NCBI RefSeq assembly: GCF_009882945.1
Contig: NZ_WTUY01000005.1
Location: forward strand, 62,001 to 126,000
DNA length: 64,000 nucleotides
Origin: Alcanivorax sp. DP30
GTDB lineage: Bacteria; Pseudomonadota; Gammaproteobacteria; Pseudomonadales; Alcanivoracaceae
Direction of reading: 5' to 3'
This document shows, in pieces, positions 26,316 through 36,275 of the stretch. Under the pieces are notes generated by a model, which made no database searches, was not told the origin of the DNA, and was given only the letters and a program-made list of their open reading frames with translations. The stretch's first letter is position 1. Each line of letters begins with the position of its first letter. The position numbers and the translations under genes are program-made.

Positions 26316-27551
26316 ATGGCGGAGACTGATCCCCGCTCCAGGCGAGTAGTGGTGCCGGGTGTACGCTGGTTGCGTTTCCCCCGGCGTCTGGAGGCTGAAT
26401 ATCGTGAATATCAGAACCTGGAGGCTGTGGACAGCTTCCGGGTAAATGCCTTCTATATTCTCATTCTTTACATGTTGCTGCTCAGTGGTATTTATGCACT
26501 GGCCCCGGACGCCGTGCGTGGGCTTTGGCTGGGCGCGTATATCTGGGTCGGTATCATTGTGCTGGCGGCGGGTATTCTGGCCCAGTTTCGAGCTCTGGAC
26601 CGCTATTTCCCCATCTACACCGGGCTGGGCAGTTTTCTTGCCGTGGCCTTGTCCATGGCTATACCCGGTTTTCTGGATGAGCCCGGTTCCATCCAGTTGG
26701 CGAACGTATCGGTGATCTATGCGCTGGTGATTGTCTACGCCATGGTGGGGCTGCGTTTCCCGGTGGCCGTGCTGGCTTGCTGGGGCGGCGGGTTGTTAGG
26801 CTGGCTAATTGCCGAGCGTTTCGGGCGTGGCATTGACTGGCAGATGGCGCACCGTACCTACACGGGCATTAGCCTGCTGGGGATGTTTCTTTGCTACACA
26901 GAAGAGGTGCGTGGCCGCCTGCTGTTCTTCAACCAGCGCCAGTTGCAGCGTCAGCAGCATCGCACTCAGGCGCTGGCTGAGCGGTTGCACCGTCTGAGCC
27001 GAGAAGACAGCCTTACTTCACTGGCCAACCGCCGTTTCTTTGACGAGGCGCTGGATCGCGAATGGCGACGTTGTCAGCGCGAGCAGCAGCCGCTGACGGT
27101 CATGCTGGTGGATGTGGACCGTTTCAAGGCCTATAACGACCACTACGGCCATTTGCAGGGGGACGAATGCCTGCGGACTCTGGCTGATGAGCTGCGTCGC
27201 TATAGCCGCCGTGGAGGTGATCTGGTGGCGCGTTTTGGCGGGGAAGAGTTTGTGTTGCTTTACCCGGGGGTGGACGAAACCGAAGCGGTCAGGCTGGCTT
27301 CGCGGCTCTGCCGCTCAGTGCGCGCACTGGGTTTGCCCCATGTCCAGAATGCCGCCGTTGGGGAGGTGACGATCAGCGTGGGGGTGGCGGTGACACGTCC
27401 GGCGGAAAGTGGTTCTGCCCTCCAACTGCTGGATGCCGCTGACCGTGCCCTGTATCAGGCCAAGCAAGGGGGGCGGGATAGCTGGCGCCTTTATGAGCCG
27501 CCCCCGCCAGTGCGTCTGGTGCACGATAGCGGGGTGAGCAAGGACGATTGA
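26316..27551 (+). CDS. Membrane diguanylate cyclase (GGDEF)
   Basis: 411 residues from ATG at 26316, preceded by AGGGAA. About six membrane helices occupy residues 40-205, then a short coiled linker and a GGDEF domain (about 230-395). The active-site variant GGEEF is intact, and the inhibitory I-site RGGD lies five residues before it. It should make c-di-GMP from GTP under product control. The convergent dxs stop is only six bases away. A PilZ receptor is encoded at 15423. Confidence 0.92.
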   Translation: MAETDPRSRRVVVPGVRWLRFPRRLEAEYREYQNLEAVDSFRVNAFYILILYMLLLSGIYALAPDAVRGLWLGAYIWVGIIVLAAGILAQFRALDRYFPIYTGLGSFLAVALSMAIPGFLDEPGSIQLANVSVIYALVIVYAMVGLRFPVAVLACWGGGLLGWLIAERFGRGIDWQMAHRTYTGISLLGMFLCYTEEVRGRLLFFNQRQLQRQQHRTQALAERLHRLSREDSLTSLANRRFFDEALDREWRRCQREQQPLTVMLVDVDRFKAYNDHYGHLQGDECLRTLADELRRYSRRGGDLVARFGGEEFVLLYPGVDETEAVRLASRLCRSVRALGLPHVQNAAVGEVTISVGVAVTRPAESGSALQLLDAADRALYQAKQGGRDSWRLYEPPPPVRLVHDSGVSKDD

Positions 27552-27557
27552 GACGTT

Positions 27558-29471
27558 CTAGTTTTCCTGTGCCTTGGGGAGTGGCTGGCGGCTCAGGCGC
27601 TGGCGAATACGCTGCTCAATACTGGTGGCGTCGAGCCCGGCTTCGGCCAGCAAGGTGTCGCGTTTGCCGTGATGGATGAAATGATCCGGCAGGGCCAGAT
27701 TCATGACATCCATAACCACGCCTTCCTCATTCAGCAGTTCGTTCACTGCAGACCCGGCTCCGCCCATCAGCTGATGATCCTCAACGGTGACAATCAGATT
27801 GTGGCTGCCAGCGGCCCGGATAATCGCATCACGGTCCAGCGGTTTGACCCAGCGCATATCAATGACCGTGGCGTTGAGTGACTTGCCGGCTTCGAGCGCG
27901 GCCCCGGTGAGGGCGCCGAAGGCAAGGATGGCAACCTGGGTTCCTTCCTGCAGCAAGCGGGACTTGCCAACCGGGAGCGGTTCCAGCGGTTGCCGGATCT
28001 CGACACCGGGGCCGGTGCCACGGGGGTAACGGACCGCTGCCGGGCCTGAGTGCTGATAGGCGCTGGTCAGCAACTGGCGACACTCGTTTTCATCCGAGGG
28101 CGCCGCGACGATCATGTTTGGAACCGTGCGCAGATAAGCGAGATCGAACACCCCGCCATGGGTGGCGCCGTCTTCTCCCACCAAACCTGCCCGGTCCAGG
28201 GCAAAGGTCACGTCCAGATCCTGCAGGGCCACGTCGTGAATCAGTTGGTCGTAGCCACGCTGCAGAAAGGTGGAGTAGATCGCCACCACCGGTTTCTGTG
28301 CTTCACAGGCCAGCCCACCGGCCAGGGTCACGGCATGCTGTTCACAGATGGCCACATCATGGAAGCGCGCCGGGTACTGCTCGCTGAAGGGCACCATACC
28401 GGAGCCTTCACACATGGCCGGGGTAATGGCCACCAGACGCGGGTCCTCGGCGGCCATGTCGCACAACCATTGGCCGAACACATCCTGGTATTTGGGGGCG
28501 GCGGGTTTGGCGGGTGCCGCCACCTGGACCTTGGGCTCGATCTTGTTGATGGCGTGATAGCCCACCGGGTCGGCCTCTGCCGGGGCAAAGCCCTTGCCTT
28601 TGGTGGTGTAGACGTGCAGCAGCTGGGGGCCTTCCAGGCTGCGCATATTGCCCAGGGTGCGGACCAGTTCATCGATGTTATGGCCATCGATGGGACCGAT
28701 GTAGTTGAAGCCGATGGCCTCGAACAGCATGTCCGGGCTGACCATGTTCTTCATGCTCTCTTCCGTGCGGCGGATAAAATCCCAGGCCGCCGGCATGGTG
28801 GAGAGTACTTTCTTGCCGCCTTCGCGCAGGGCAATGTAGCTCTTGCTGGCCCAGATCCTGGCGAAGTAATTGGACAAGCCTCCCACGTTGTGGGAAATCG
28901 ACATGTTGTTGTCGTTCAGGATGACCAGCAGGTTGGAGCGGGTGTGGGCTGCGTGGCTCATGGCTTCGAAGGCCTGGCCGGCGGTCATGGCGCCATCGCC
29001 GATGATGGCCACGGCGCGACGCTCACTGCCGGCCATCTCTGCCCCCAGGGCCATGCCGAGAGCAGCACTGATTGACGTGGAGGAGTGGCCCACGCCAAAG
29101 GTGTCGTATTCGGATTCGCTGCGCTTGGGGAAGCCGGAAAGGCCATGTTGCTGACGAATGCTGGTCAAGGCTTCCTGGCGACCGGTGAGAATCTTGTGCG
29201 GATAGCACTGGTGGCCAACATCCCACACCAGACGGTCGTCAGGGGTGTTGTAGAGATAGTGCAGCGCGACGGTCAGTTCGACCACGCCCAGACCGGCCCC
29301 GAAATGGCCACCGGATTGCCCTACGGCATACAGCAGGTACTCGCGCAGTTCATCGACCACCCGCTCAAGCTGGCTGGCGGGCAGACGTCGCAGTTCAGCC
29401 GGGCTGGTGAGGGTGTCCAGCAGCGGCGTGGAAGGGCGCGTCAGTGGAATCTGCGTAAAGGTTTTGGGCAT
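27558..29471 (-). CDS. dxs: 1-deoxy-D-xylulose-5-phosphate synthase
   Basis: 637 residues from ATG at 29471 (MPKTFTQIPLTRPSTP). The thiamine diphosphate motif GDGAMTAGQAFEAM is near 150, the transketolase-like pyrimidine domain holds EQHAVTLAGG, and DRAGLVGEDG follows. It makes DXP from pyruvate and glyceraldehyde 3-phosphate, starting the MEP isoprenoid pathway. It is last in the xseB-ispA-dxs operon. Confidence 0.96.
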   Translation of the reverse strand: MPKTFTQIPLTRPSTPLLDTLTSPAELRRLPASQLERVVDELREYLLYAVGQSGGHFGAGLGVVELTVALHYLYNTPDDRLVWDVGHQCYPHKILTGRQEALTSIRQQHGLSGFPKRSESEYDTFGVGHSSTSISAALGMALGAEMAGSERRAVAIIGDGAMTAGQAFEAMSHAAHTRSNLLVILNDNNMSISHNVGGLSNYFARIWASKSYIALREGGKKVLSTMPAAWDFIRRTEESMKNMVSPDMLFEAIGFNYIGPIDGHNIDELVRTLGNMRSLEGPQLLHVYTTKGKGFAPAEADPVGYHAINKIEPKVQVAAPAKPAAPKYQDVFGQWLCDMAAEDPRLVAITPAMCEGSGMVPFSEQYPARFHDVAICEQHAVTLAGGLACEAQKPVVAIYSTFLQRGYDQLIHDVALQDLDVTFALDRAGLVGEDGATHGGVFDLAYLRTVPNMIVAAPSDENECRQLLTSAYQHSGPAAVRYPRGTGPGVEIRQPLEPLPVGKSRLLQEGTQVAILAFGALTGAALEAGKSLNATVIDMRWVKPLDRDAIIRAAGSHNLIVTVEDHQLMGGAGSAVNELLNEEGVVMDVMNLALPDHFIHHGKRDTLLAEAGLDATSIEQRIRQRLSRQPLPKAQEN

Positions 29472-29592
29472 AACGTTGGATTGCCTGAGTCGGTACAAGC
29501 TGTATCAGTGAGCCCGGGCGCAGGGCTCTGGGGCCTCGGTGTGGAGGCATTGCTCGAATGTTCCCTAGTATACAGGCCCTTGGGGGGAGTCG

Positions 29593-30489
29593 TCAGTGAT
29601 TGCGAGCAATGATGTACTGCGCCAATTGTTGCAGCGGCTCGGCGCGACTGCCATAGCCGGAAAGTGCCTGCTGTGCCTGCGCACAGAGTTTCTGTGCCCG
29701 TTCGCGGCTGGCATCCAGTCCCAGCAGGGAGGGGAAGGTGCTTTTGCTGAGCTTTTCATCGGAGCCGGAGGGTTTGCCAAGTTGTTCGGTATCCATGGTC
29801 ACATCCAGGATGTCGTCCTGAATCTGGAAAGCCAGCCCGATGGCATCGCCGAAGAGGGTAAGATCCTCGAGTAGCCCCGGTTCGTCGATTTCGGCGGCAA
29901 AATAACCCAGCTGCAGGCTGACGGTAATCAGCCGCCCGGTTTTCAGATAATGCATCTCTTCCAGTGCGGCCACGGTCTGCTGTTGCCCCTGGGCCTGCAT
30001 GTCCTGCATCTGCCCGGCGGCCATGCCATCCACGCCAGACGCCCGGGACAGTTGGCGGATCATGGCAATTCGGGTATCGGCACGGTACTGGCCTTCACTG
30101 GCGAGCAGTTCAAAGGCGCGGGTATGCAGTGTGTCGCCGGCCAGTATGGCGGTGGCTTCATCAAAAGCCTTGTGGCAGGTGGGTTGGCCGCGTCGCAGGT
30201 CATCATCGTCCATGGCGGGCAGATCATCATGGACCAGCGAATAGGCGTGGATCAGTTCCACCGCCGAGGCGGGGATGTCGGCCCGTACCAGCGGGGCGCC
30301 CGCCAGATCGGTGGCGCCATAGACCAGCAATGGCCGGATCCGCTTGCCGCCGCCCAGGGCCGCATAGCGCATGGCCTGGCTGAGACGGTTGGCCGCGCTG
30401 TTGGCGGGCAGCCAGCGATCCAGACTGGTTTCCAGTCGGGAAATGCAGGTACTGCGCAGGGAATCCAGTGCCGGGAAGTTACTGGTCAT
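29593..30489 (-). CDS. ispA: Farnesyl diphosphate synthase
   Basis: 298 residues from ATG at 30489 ([12 protein letters not shown]). The first aspartate-rich motif is [14 protein letters not shown] near 83, the second DDILDVT near 220; the shorter chain length and aromatic residues before the first motif suit a C15 product. It joins IPP with DMAPP/GPP. Its start overlaps the xseB stop by 11 bases. Confidence 0.94.
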   Translation of the reverse strand: MTSNFPALDSLRSTCISRLETSLDRWLPANSAANRLSQAMRYAALGGGKRIRPLLVYGATDLAGAPLVRADIPASAVELIHAYSLVHDDLPAMDDDDLRRGQPTCHKAFDEATAILAGDTLHTRAFELLASEGQYRADTRIAMIRQLSRASGVDGMAAGQMQDMQAQGQQQTVAALEEMHYLKTGRLITVSLQLGYFAAEIDEPGLLEDLTLFGDAIGLAFQIQDDILDVTMDTEQLGKPSGSDEKLSKSTFPSLLGLDASRERAQKLCAQAQQALSGYGSRAEPLQQLAQYIIARNH

Positions 30490-30721
30490 CATTGCCGCCG
30501 GTGAAGGGCTCTGGCTCAGCGTCGCTGTTCTGCTCCAGTAGAATGCGGACTTTCTGCTCCGCCTGCTGCAGGGCTTGCTGGCAGTCGCGGGACAGTCGCA
30601 CACCCTCCTCAAAGGCCTTCAGGGACTCTTCCAGGGTCAATTCGCCGGATTCCATCCGTTCAACCAGGGATTCCAGGTTGTCCAGCGCGGTTTCCAGGGC
30701 GGGGGTCGCCTTTTTGGCCAT
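30479..30721 (-). CDS. xseB: Exodeoxyribonuclease VII small subunit
   Basis: 80 residues from ATG at 30721 ([20 protein letters not shown]). The helical-hairpin motif [19 protein letters not shown] is diagnostic. XseB subunits coat the long XseA stalk in exonuclease VII. It overlaps ispA, the conserved arrangement, and starts the xseB-ispA-dxs operon. An in-frame upstream ATG lacks a good ribosome site. Confidence 0.93.
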   Translation of the reverse strand: MAKKATPALETALDNLESLVERMESGELTLEESLKAFEEGVRLSRDCQQALQQAEQKVRILLEQNSDAEPEPFTGGNDDQ

Positions 30722-30960
30722 GGGGGTCTCCGGGGCAGCGGTGGTTATAGAGGAATAATACGGCGGCAACAGTAAATCAGGCGGAGGGGTGAATCAATCC
30801 GTTTGTATCCTGGGCAAGGCGCCTGATTGGCCATTAAGGCTCAGTCTTTTGTGGTGCTATTGCATTGATTAAAAAGGATATTTTTGTGGAACTTTGCCTG
30901 CGAAAGGTTTGATTCCAAATGGTTCTAAAGAAAGGGTTTCGGCTCCGCCCTTTGCCTGCT

Positions 30961-31054
30961 TATAGTGAAAGACCCGCCGGAATCTGCAGGGCGACTTCTT
31001 CCTCTGATCTCCTAAGCTATGGCGTGAGTTCTGCGGCGCCGGCGGGGTTCTTTT
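30961..31054 (+). ncRNA. Candidate small RNA between xseB and the porin gene
   Basis: A TATAGT -10-like element (30961-30966) is followed by a region whose ends pair: CCCGCCGG (about 30973-30980) with CCGGCGGG (31039-31046), then TTCTTTT. A product of about 80 nt would end at 31054. The -35 region is weak and no known RNA family is recognised. It lies in a 525-base gap (30770-31294) that otherwise holds the xseB operon's upstream region and a repeat. Confidence 0.3.
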
Positions 31055-31121
31055 ACTCTCCAGGCATCATGCTTCACGCAACCCGCAAAGGCGCAGGATG
31101 CCTGTCGCTAAGACCCTGAGG

Positions 31122-31235
31122 TTGTGGGAGCTTGCCCGCAAGAGACCCGAGCGGGGGCGAGGAATAGGTTTCGAGTTACGAGAAGCGAGTTGCGAAAATC
31201 AAGGAAGCCGCGCCCCTGCTGGGCGCGGCTTCCTT
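31122..31235. repeat. REP-like copy, single heptamer arm and strong bidirectional hairpin
   Basis: 31122-31143 is a REP-like TTGTGGGAGCTTGCCCGCAA hairpin. 31167-31199 is a 33-nt arm: GGTTTCG, AGTTACG, AGAAGCG, AGTTGCG, AAAAT. 31201-31235 is a 14-bp GC-rich stem (AAGGAAGCCGCGCC and its complement) that can end transcription from the minus-strand porin gene. A similar hairpin sits in the loop of the element at 47654. Confidence 0.75.
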
Positions 31236-31294
31236 GTTATCAGGCGGGCAACACGCTTGCTCTGCGTTGTTGTGTGAGGTCAGGTGCGGCTTAT

Positions 31295-32353
31295 TTAAAA
31301 GTCATAACGCAGGCCCAGCGAGATCGCCTGGCCGTCACTGTCTACCTGGTAGCCCGCCAGCGGGTTAAAGCTCCGGGAGGTGGGTGTGTAAATGGCGTAA
31401 CCCAGTTCCTCATAGAAGTAATCGGCGAACAGTTTCAGGTTTTCGCTGTACTGGTAGTCCAGCCCCACCTGGTAAGAGTCGCCCTGAAAGAAGGCGGCTG
31501 GCTCATCCGTCTCCTCGCCATTGGCGAACATGGCTTTCACCGTGTACTTGTTCCAGCTGTAGGAACCGTAAAGGTTGTAAGTGACCGGATCTTCATCCTG
31601 AACGGCGTCGTTGTTGGTGATCAGTTGTTCCACCTTGGCGGCGAAGCGCCAGCCGCCCAGTACATAGGCCGCAGAAACACCGGCCTGATCCGCGTTGTCA
31701 GCGGAATCCTGCTCGGTATCCTGATAGGCCAGCCCCAAAGTCAGATCACCTACGGCCCAGCCAAGGGCATACTGCATGGTATCCAGGTAGCTGGTACCGG
31801 CTTCATCGGTTTGGTCCACCGCCGCCACGGAAGCGGTCAGTCCAGCCATGCTGGGGGTGGTGTAGGTCACCGCATCGCGACGAAAGCTGGCCTGGGTGGC
31901 GTAGCCGGAATAGAAGCTACTAAAGAAATCCACCGGGTAGGCCACAGTGTTGTAGTAGGCCAGCCACTGGGTACCCACACGCAGACTACCCAGATTCTCT
32001 GTGGTCGCGGTGATATCGGCAACGCGAGGCTTGTTGTTACCCTTGTAACTTTGTTGGAAGAAGGTCGGGTCTTCGGCGCGCATCAGGGCAGAGTTGATCG
32101 GAAACTCCAGCGTGGCATTGATATCCACCCAGTCCAGATCGTTGTATGCCGCCGTGACACCCAGGCGGGAATAGGCATCGCGTAAACCGGTGTAGGAGTC
32201 ATCTTCTCCGGGCTGCGCTTCGTCCACCGAAACCGCTTCGGTCTGGATGCGCAGTGAGCCGTAGGGGGTGACTTCCAGGGCCGCATGGGCGGGCAGAGTG
32301 GCCAGGCCGGCGAGTATCGCCGCAGGTAGCTTCAGGGTGTGTTTACAGTCCAT
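31295..32353 (-). CDS. Outer-membrane porin
   Basis: 352 residues with a signal peptide (cleavage after LPAHA) and a beta-barrel ending in aromatic F (SLGLRYDF). The start ALEVTPYGSLRIQTEA and the repeated amphipathic strands match the general Gram-negative porin family, 16-stranded. It is the last gene of a minus-strand group with a universal stress protein and a TRAP transporter, so it may pass organic acids to that transporter. Confidence 0.87.
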   Translation of the reverse strand: MDCKHTLKLPAAILAGLATLPAHAALEVTPYGSLRIQTEAVSVDEAQPGEDDSYTGLRDAYSRLGVTAAYNDLDWVDINATLEFPINSALMRAEDPTFFQQSYKGNNKPRVADITATTENLGSLRVGTQWLAYYNTVAYPVDFFSSFYSGYATQASFRRDAVTYTTPSMAGLTASVAAVDQTDEAGTSYLDTMQYALGWAVGDLTLGLAYQDTEQDSADNADQAGVSAAYVLGGWRFAAKVEQLITNNDAVQDEDPVTYNLYGSYSWNKYTVKAMFANGEETDEPAAFFQGDSYQVGLDYQYSENLKLFADYFYEELGYAIYTPTSRSFNPLAGYQVDSDGQAISLGLRYDF

Positions 32354-32371
32354 CGTTTTCTCCCTCTGGTT

Positions 32372-32818
32372 TCAAACAATCAGTACCGGGCACGTGGCCA
32401 TGCTGGCGACACGTTGCGACACGCTGCCCAGGAAATAACCGTCAACATCACTGCTGGTGCCCCGGGCGCCCATGACAATCAGGTCGATACCGTTCTCTTT
32501 GGCAAACCTGACGATGGCTCGGGACGGACGGCCTCCCTTGACGAACGCGCGGACTTTTCTGGCGCCGGCCTTGATGGCCAGTTCCTTGGCATGCTCGGCA
32601 ACCGTTGTGGCGTACTCCCGCAGGGCATCGTCGGGGAGCTCGACTTCCTCAGGACGGACCATGGAAAGCGATGCCTCGAAGAGACTGTGATGTTTGAACA
32701 CGCACAGGAGAATCATCTCGGAGTCATCGCTGTCATCTTTCTGCAGATGGGCTGCATGATCCAGGGCCACCAGCGACTGCTTGGAACCGTCGATTGGAAC
32801 CAGAATTTTCTTGTACAT
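32372..32818 (-). CDS. Universal stress protein (UspA family)
   Basis: 148 residues forming one Usp domain: KKILVPIDGSKQSLVALDHA at the start and the ATP-binding GARGTSSDVDGYFLGSVSQRV loop (given in part) near 115-135, ending CPVLIV. The G-2x-G-9x-G(S/T) pattern suggests an ATP-binding subtype. It sits between dctM and the porin gene; TRAP operons often carry a UspA partner such as TeaD in ectoine transport. Confidence 0.93.
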   Translation of the reverse strand: MYKKILVPIDGSKQSLVALDHAAHLQKDDSDDSEMILLCVFKHHSLFEASLSMVRPEEVELPDDALREYATTVAEHAKELAIKAGARKVRAFVKGGRPSRAIVRFAKENGIDLIVMGARGTSSDVDGYFLGSVSQRVASMATCPVLIV

Positions 32819-32847
32819 GCGAGCCTCCGTGCGCTTGTGGCAGCCTT

Positions 32848-34131
32848 TTATTGGAAGAACACATCCCGCAGGAACAGTGCAATCTGCGGAAAGAAAATCA
32901 CCAGCAGTGTGGCTGCCAGCAACATGATCACAAAGGGCGGCGTGCCCCGGATGACCTCCCAGTAGGGACGTTTGAAAATGGCAATGGCGGTAAAGATGTC
33001 ACAGCCGAACGGGGGCGTTGCTGACCCAACGGCAACCATCATGGTAATCAGAATGCCTACGTGTACCGGATCCAGTCCGGTGGCGGCCACTGCCGGTGCA
33101 AAGATGGGCGTCAGCACCAGAATGACGACGATCGGATCCACAAACATGCAGGCAATAAAGAAAGCGACAGCGATGGCCAGTAATACGCCGTTGGGGCCTG
33201 CCTCGTTGATGCCCAGTGAGCCCAGAACGGCTTGTGGAATTTGTGCAAAGGAGATGATCCAGGAAAAGCCATTCCCCACAGCCACCAGGATGAAGACCAC
33301 GGCGGTAATCAGGCCGGTGGACTTGGCGATGGCATAAATATCTGCGGCTTTGAGGGAGCGGAAGACAATGAATTCCAGGATCACGGCATACAACACACAG
33401 GCAGCGGCTGCCTCGGTTGGACTGAAAATCCCGCCGTAAATCCCGCCGACAATGATCACCGGAAAACCCAGGGGCCAGAGGGCTTCACGGACCGATGTGA
33501 TTCGCTCCCTCCAGCTGGCTTTTTCTTCCGTCGGCACATCCATGCGGTAGGCATAGATGATGCAATAAATGGAAAACATCACCAGGATAAGAAGGCCGGG
33601 ACCGATGCCGGCAATGAACAGTTCAGCGATAGAGGTGCCGGAAATGACCCCGTAGATGATCATGCCGATGCTGGGCGGGATCAGGAAAGCGATGTCACTG
33701 GCATTGATGATCAGCGCCAGGGTAAAGGAATCCTTGTAGCCGGATTGCAGCATGCGTGGACGCAGCGGTGAACCCACCGCAACAACGGTGGCCTGGGTAG
33801 AGCCGGAGACTGCACCAAAAAGAGTGCATGAGGCGGCGGTACTGACCGCCAGCCCGCCTTTGATGTGACCGATGAACGCCATCACCATATTCACCAGCCG
33901 GTTGGCGGACTGGCCACGGGTCATGATGTCTGCCGCGAGGATGAACATGGGTACCGCGATCAATGCGGTGGGGCGAATCCCTGCAAGCATTTGCTGGATG
34001 AAGAATTCCATCCGGTCGAAACCGTCGAACATCATTACAAAGCCGACGATGGCGCCGAGAATCAGCGGGATTTTCATGGGGAAGCCGAACAGCAAAAGCG
34101 CCAGCATGACCAGGAACATTATCCACGCCAT
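32848..34131 (-). CDS. dctM: TRAP transporter large permease DctM
   Basis: 427 residues, about 12 membrane helices, typical of the DctM/SiaM superfamily (start FLVMLALLLFGFPMKIPL, later GSATPPFGCDIFTA). It moves the substrate delivered by the binding protein, using the sodium gradient. The four-base gap to dctQ shows coupling. Confidence 0.93.
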   Translation of the reverse strand: MAWIMFLVMLALLLFGFPMKIPLILGAIVGFVMMFDGFDRMEFFIQQMLAGIRPTALIAVPMFILAADIMTRGQSANRLVNMVMAFIGHIKGGLAVSTAASCTLFGAVSGSTQATVVAVGSPLRPRMLQSGYKDSFTLALIINASDIAFLIPPSIGMIIYGVISGTSIAELFIAGIGPGLLILVMFSIYCIIYAYRMDVPTEEKASWRERITSVREALWPLGFPVIIVGGIYGGIFSPTEAAAACVLYAVILEFIVFRSLKAADIYAIAKSTGLITAVVFILVAVGNGFSWIISFAQIPQAVLGSLGINEAGPNGVLLAIAVAFFIACMFVDPIVVILVLTPIFAPAVAATGLDPVHVGILITMMVAVGSATPPFGCDIFTAIAIFKRPYWEVIRGTPPFVIMLLAATLLVIFFPQIALFLRDVFFQ

Positions 34132-34134
34132 GGT

Positions 34135-34710
34135 TCAGACCTCCTTCTCTTGTTCTTCGTAGCCATCTAGCACTGAAGTAGAAAGATAGACATCACGGGA
34201 GACAATGTTCTTGATGCCAGTCATCAGGTACTGAATGCCGGTAACTGTCAGGCCGACAGGCACCCACAAATAAATGACGTAGATAGGAAAGCCCAGGGTC
34301 GGTAGTACCCGCCCGGTGCTGTAAACCGAGTGGATGTAGCTGACTGAATACCAGCAAAGAAAAAACATCACGGCGCAAGTAACGAAACTGATGATAACCA
34401 TCATTACCCGACGCACCTGGGCAGGGAACACATCATAGAGTGCAGACATACGGATGTGGCGCCCATGTCTTGCCGCGTAGCCGATACCCGCGAACGTGAT
34501 CAGAATAATCAGTATTCGGTTCACTTCTTCGGAAAAATGCAGGCTCTCGCCGAAGAGAAAGCGGCCGACGACGTTGGCGACCGTGTTAAGGGCCATCAGC
34601 AGAACGCCGAGGGCAAGGATGACGGCTTCGATGCGGGCAATACCGTTATCTATGGTGCCAAGAAAGCCGGGCAGGCTGGAGTCGTGGTCCTGGGGCGCAT
34701 CATCGCTCAT
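34135..34710 (-). CDS. dctQ: TRAP transporter small permease DctQ
   Basis: 191 residues with four membrane helices and the DctQ pattern: [19 protein letters not shown] near 65 and [11 protein letters not shown] near 100. It scaffolds the large permease. It lies between dctP and dctM, with 155 bases to dctP, where a small GC hairpin may adjust expression. Confidence 0.92.
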   Translation of the reverse strand: MSDDAPQDHDSSLPGFLGTIDNGIARIEAVILALGVLLMALNTVANVVGRFLFGESLHFSEEVNRILIILITFAGIGYAARHGRHIRMSALYDVFPAQVRRVMMVIISFVTCAVMFFLCWYSVSYIHSVYSTGRVLPTLGFPIYVIYLWVPVGLTVTGIQYLMTGIKNIVSRDVYLSTSVLDGYEEQEKEV

Positions 34711-34865
34711 GGTCGTTCCCTTCGTTCAGCCGGTACAGGACCGGATCCGATCCTCCTGACCGGCCTCTGCTGATGCCGCCACTAACCCTGAGGTGAGCTC
34801 GGGGTTCGTGACGGATTGTCTTGCTTGTGGGGAGCAGGGCTCCCATTGCCGTTTTGCCCGGCAGT

Positions 34866-35939
34866 TTATTCTCCGGTCTCGGAGCTGGTGACGTCGTCCA
34901 GATCCGATTTGAACTGTTGCAGCAGTTCTTCACCACGCTCACCGGTCATTTCAATGAATTTGGCTTCCACCTGTGGGGCCCGTTCACGAAATGCCTGCCG
35001 CTGTTCTTCTGTCAGGCGGGTGACTGTGACGTCGTCACTGTCTTCGGTGATTTTGGTGAGCATCTTGTCGCCCAGCCCAGGGACATAGTCGAAAATGTAT
35101 TGGCGTGCATAGCTTGTTGCATCCTGAACAAGCTTTTTATTCTCGTCAGAAAGACCGTTGTAGAAATCCTGGTTGGCCATCATGGCGGTGACGAACTGAC
35201 TATGGCCGGTGAAGATCAGGTTGGGAGAGACTTCATACAGGCGGGCAGACTGGATCCAGAAAATGGGATTCTCCTGACCCTGGATAATATTGGTCTGCAG
35301 GGCACCGTACACTTCGCCCCAGGGAAGGGGAGTCGGTGTGGCGCCAAACGCGCTGTAGGTTTCGGAGAGTAAAGGGTTGGTCATTACCCGAATGTTCTTG
35401 CCCTTGAATTCCGCTGGAGAGGTGACTTTTTCGTCAGCGGTGACCACCACTTCACCTTCCGGGTACATGGCAAGCAGTTCCAGTCCCTGTTCCTCATACA
35501 GCTTGGGGAACATCTCGTTGATGGCCTTGCTGTCCTTGAAGAAGGTAACGATTTCCTGGCCATCCACCGGCAACAGATAGGGGATGAAAAAAATCTGGGC
35601 TTCAGGGATCAGGGAGCCGGTAAAACCCGGGGATTGATTGACAAACTGAAGCACGCCGGCCTGGGTGAGCTCCATGATGTCATCGGATTCGCCAAGTTCG
35701 CCAAAGCGGTGGATCTTCAAGGTGTTGGGCGAGTTCTCTTCGATGTATTCCTTGAACTTGTAGGCGAAGATATCTTGAACATCACCTTCGTATTCCTCGT
35801 GGGCATAGCGCCAGGTCTGGCCTTCAGTCTCTGCGCTGGCTGACTGGCTGGCAGTGTTGCTGTCGTTGTCGCTGCATGCGGCGAGCGCAGTCATCATGAC
35901 TGCGGCGACGATAGCACCCGGGAATGATCGAATGGTCAT
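34866..35939 (-). CDS. dctP: TRAP transporter substrate-binding protein DctP
   Basis: 357 residues. The leader ends LAAC-SDND, a lipobox, so this is probably lipid-anchored, unusual for DctP proteins, which are mostly free. The fold motif GKNIRVMTNPLLSETYSAFGA (given in part) near 180 contains the arginine that binds a substrate carboxylate. It is first in the dctPQM-usp-porin group. The exact organic acid cannot be told; C4-dicarboxylate is most common. Confidence 0.9.
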   Translation of the reverse strand: MTIRSFPGAIVAAVMMTALAACSDNDSNTASQSASAETEGQTWRYAHEEYEGDVQDIFAYKFKEYIEENSPNTLKIHRFGELGESDDIMELTQAGVLQFVNQSPGFTGSLIPEAQIFFIPYLLPVDGQEIVTFFKDSKAINEMFPKLYEEQGLELLAMYPEGEVVVTADEKVTSPAEFKGKNIRVMTNPLLSETYSAFGATPTPLPWGEVYGALQTNIIQGQENPIFWIQSARLYEVSPNLIFTGHSQFVTAMMANQDFYNGLSDENKKLVQDATSYARQYIFDYVPGLGDKMLTKITEDSDDVTVTRLTEEQRQAFRERAPQVEAKFIEMTGERGEELLQQFKSDLDDVTSSETGE

Positions 35940-36275
35940 GGCGGTCCCCTCTCATTGCCTGTTTTTCGTCAGATTTTTTGCCCGAAACATGTCCATTGTT
36001 ACGGGTTAATGTGCTTTACCGTGGCAAAGGAAAACCGTGATTGCAAGGAACTGACGGGATTTATCCCGGTTTTTCTCGGGAATCAGGTCTTTGGTAGTAA
36101 AAACGGGTGGGCAGTTGCAGTGCGATAATTTGAAAAATAGAAAACAGAATTTTCAGTGGGTTTGTACCTTTTTATGAGAGTTGGGGATTGAAAAAACGCA
36201 TGTTGAAGAGTGTGCTTTAAATTGCGCTGATTCCGGGCTCGCGTCCGGTATGGCAGGCATTATTACCGGCCGGAT
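35940..36275. other. Non-coding gap upstream of dctP
   Basis: 336 AT-rich bases between the dctP start and the thioesterase stop, both on the minus strand. It must hold the dctP promoter. I see no convincing -35/-10 pair, sigma-54 site, RNA or gene. Confidence 0.6.
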
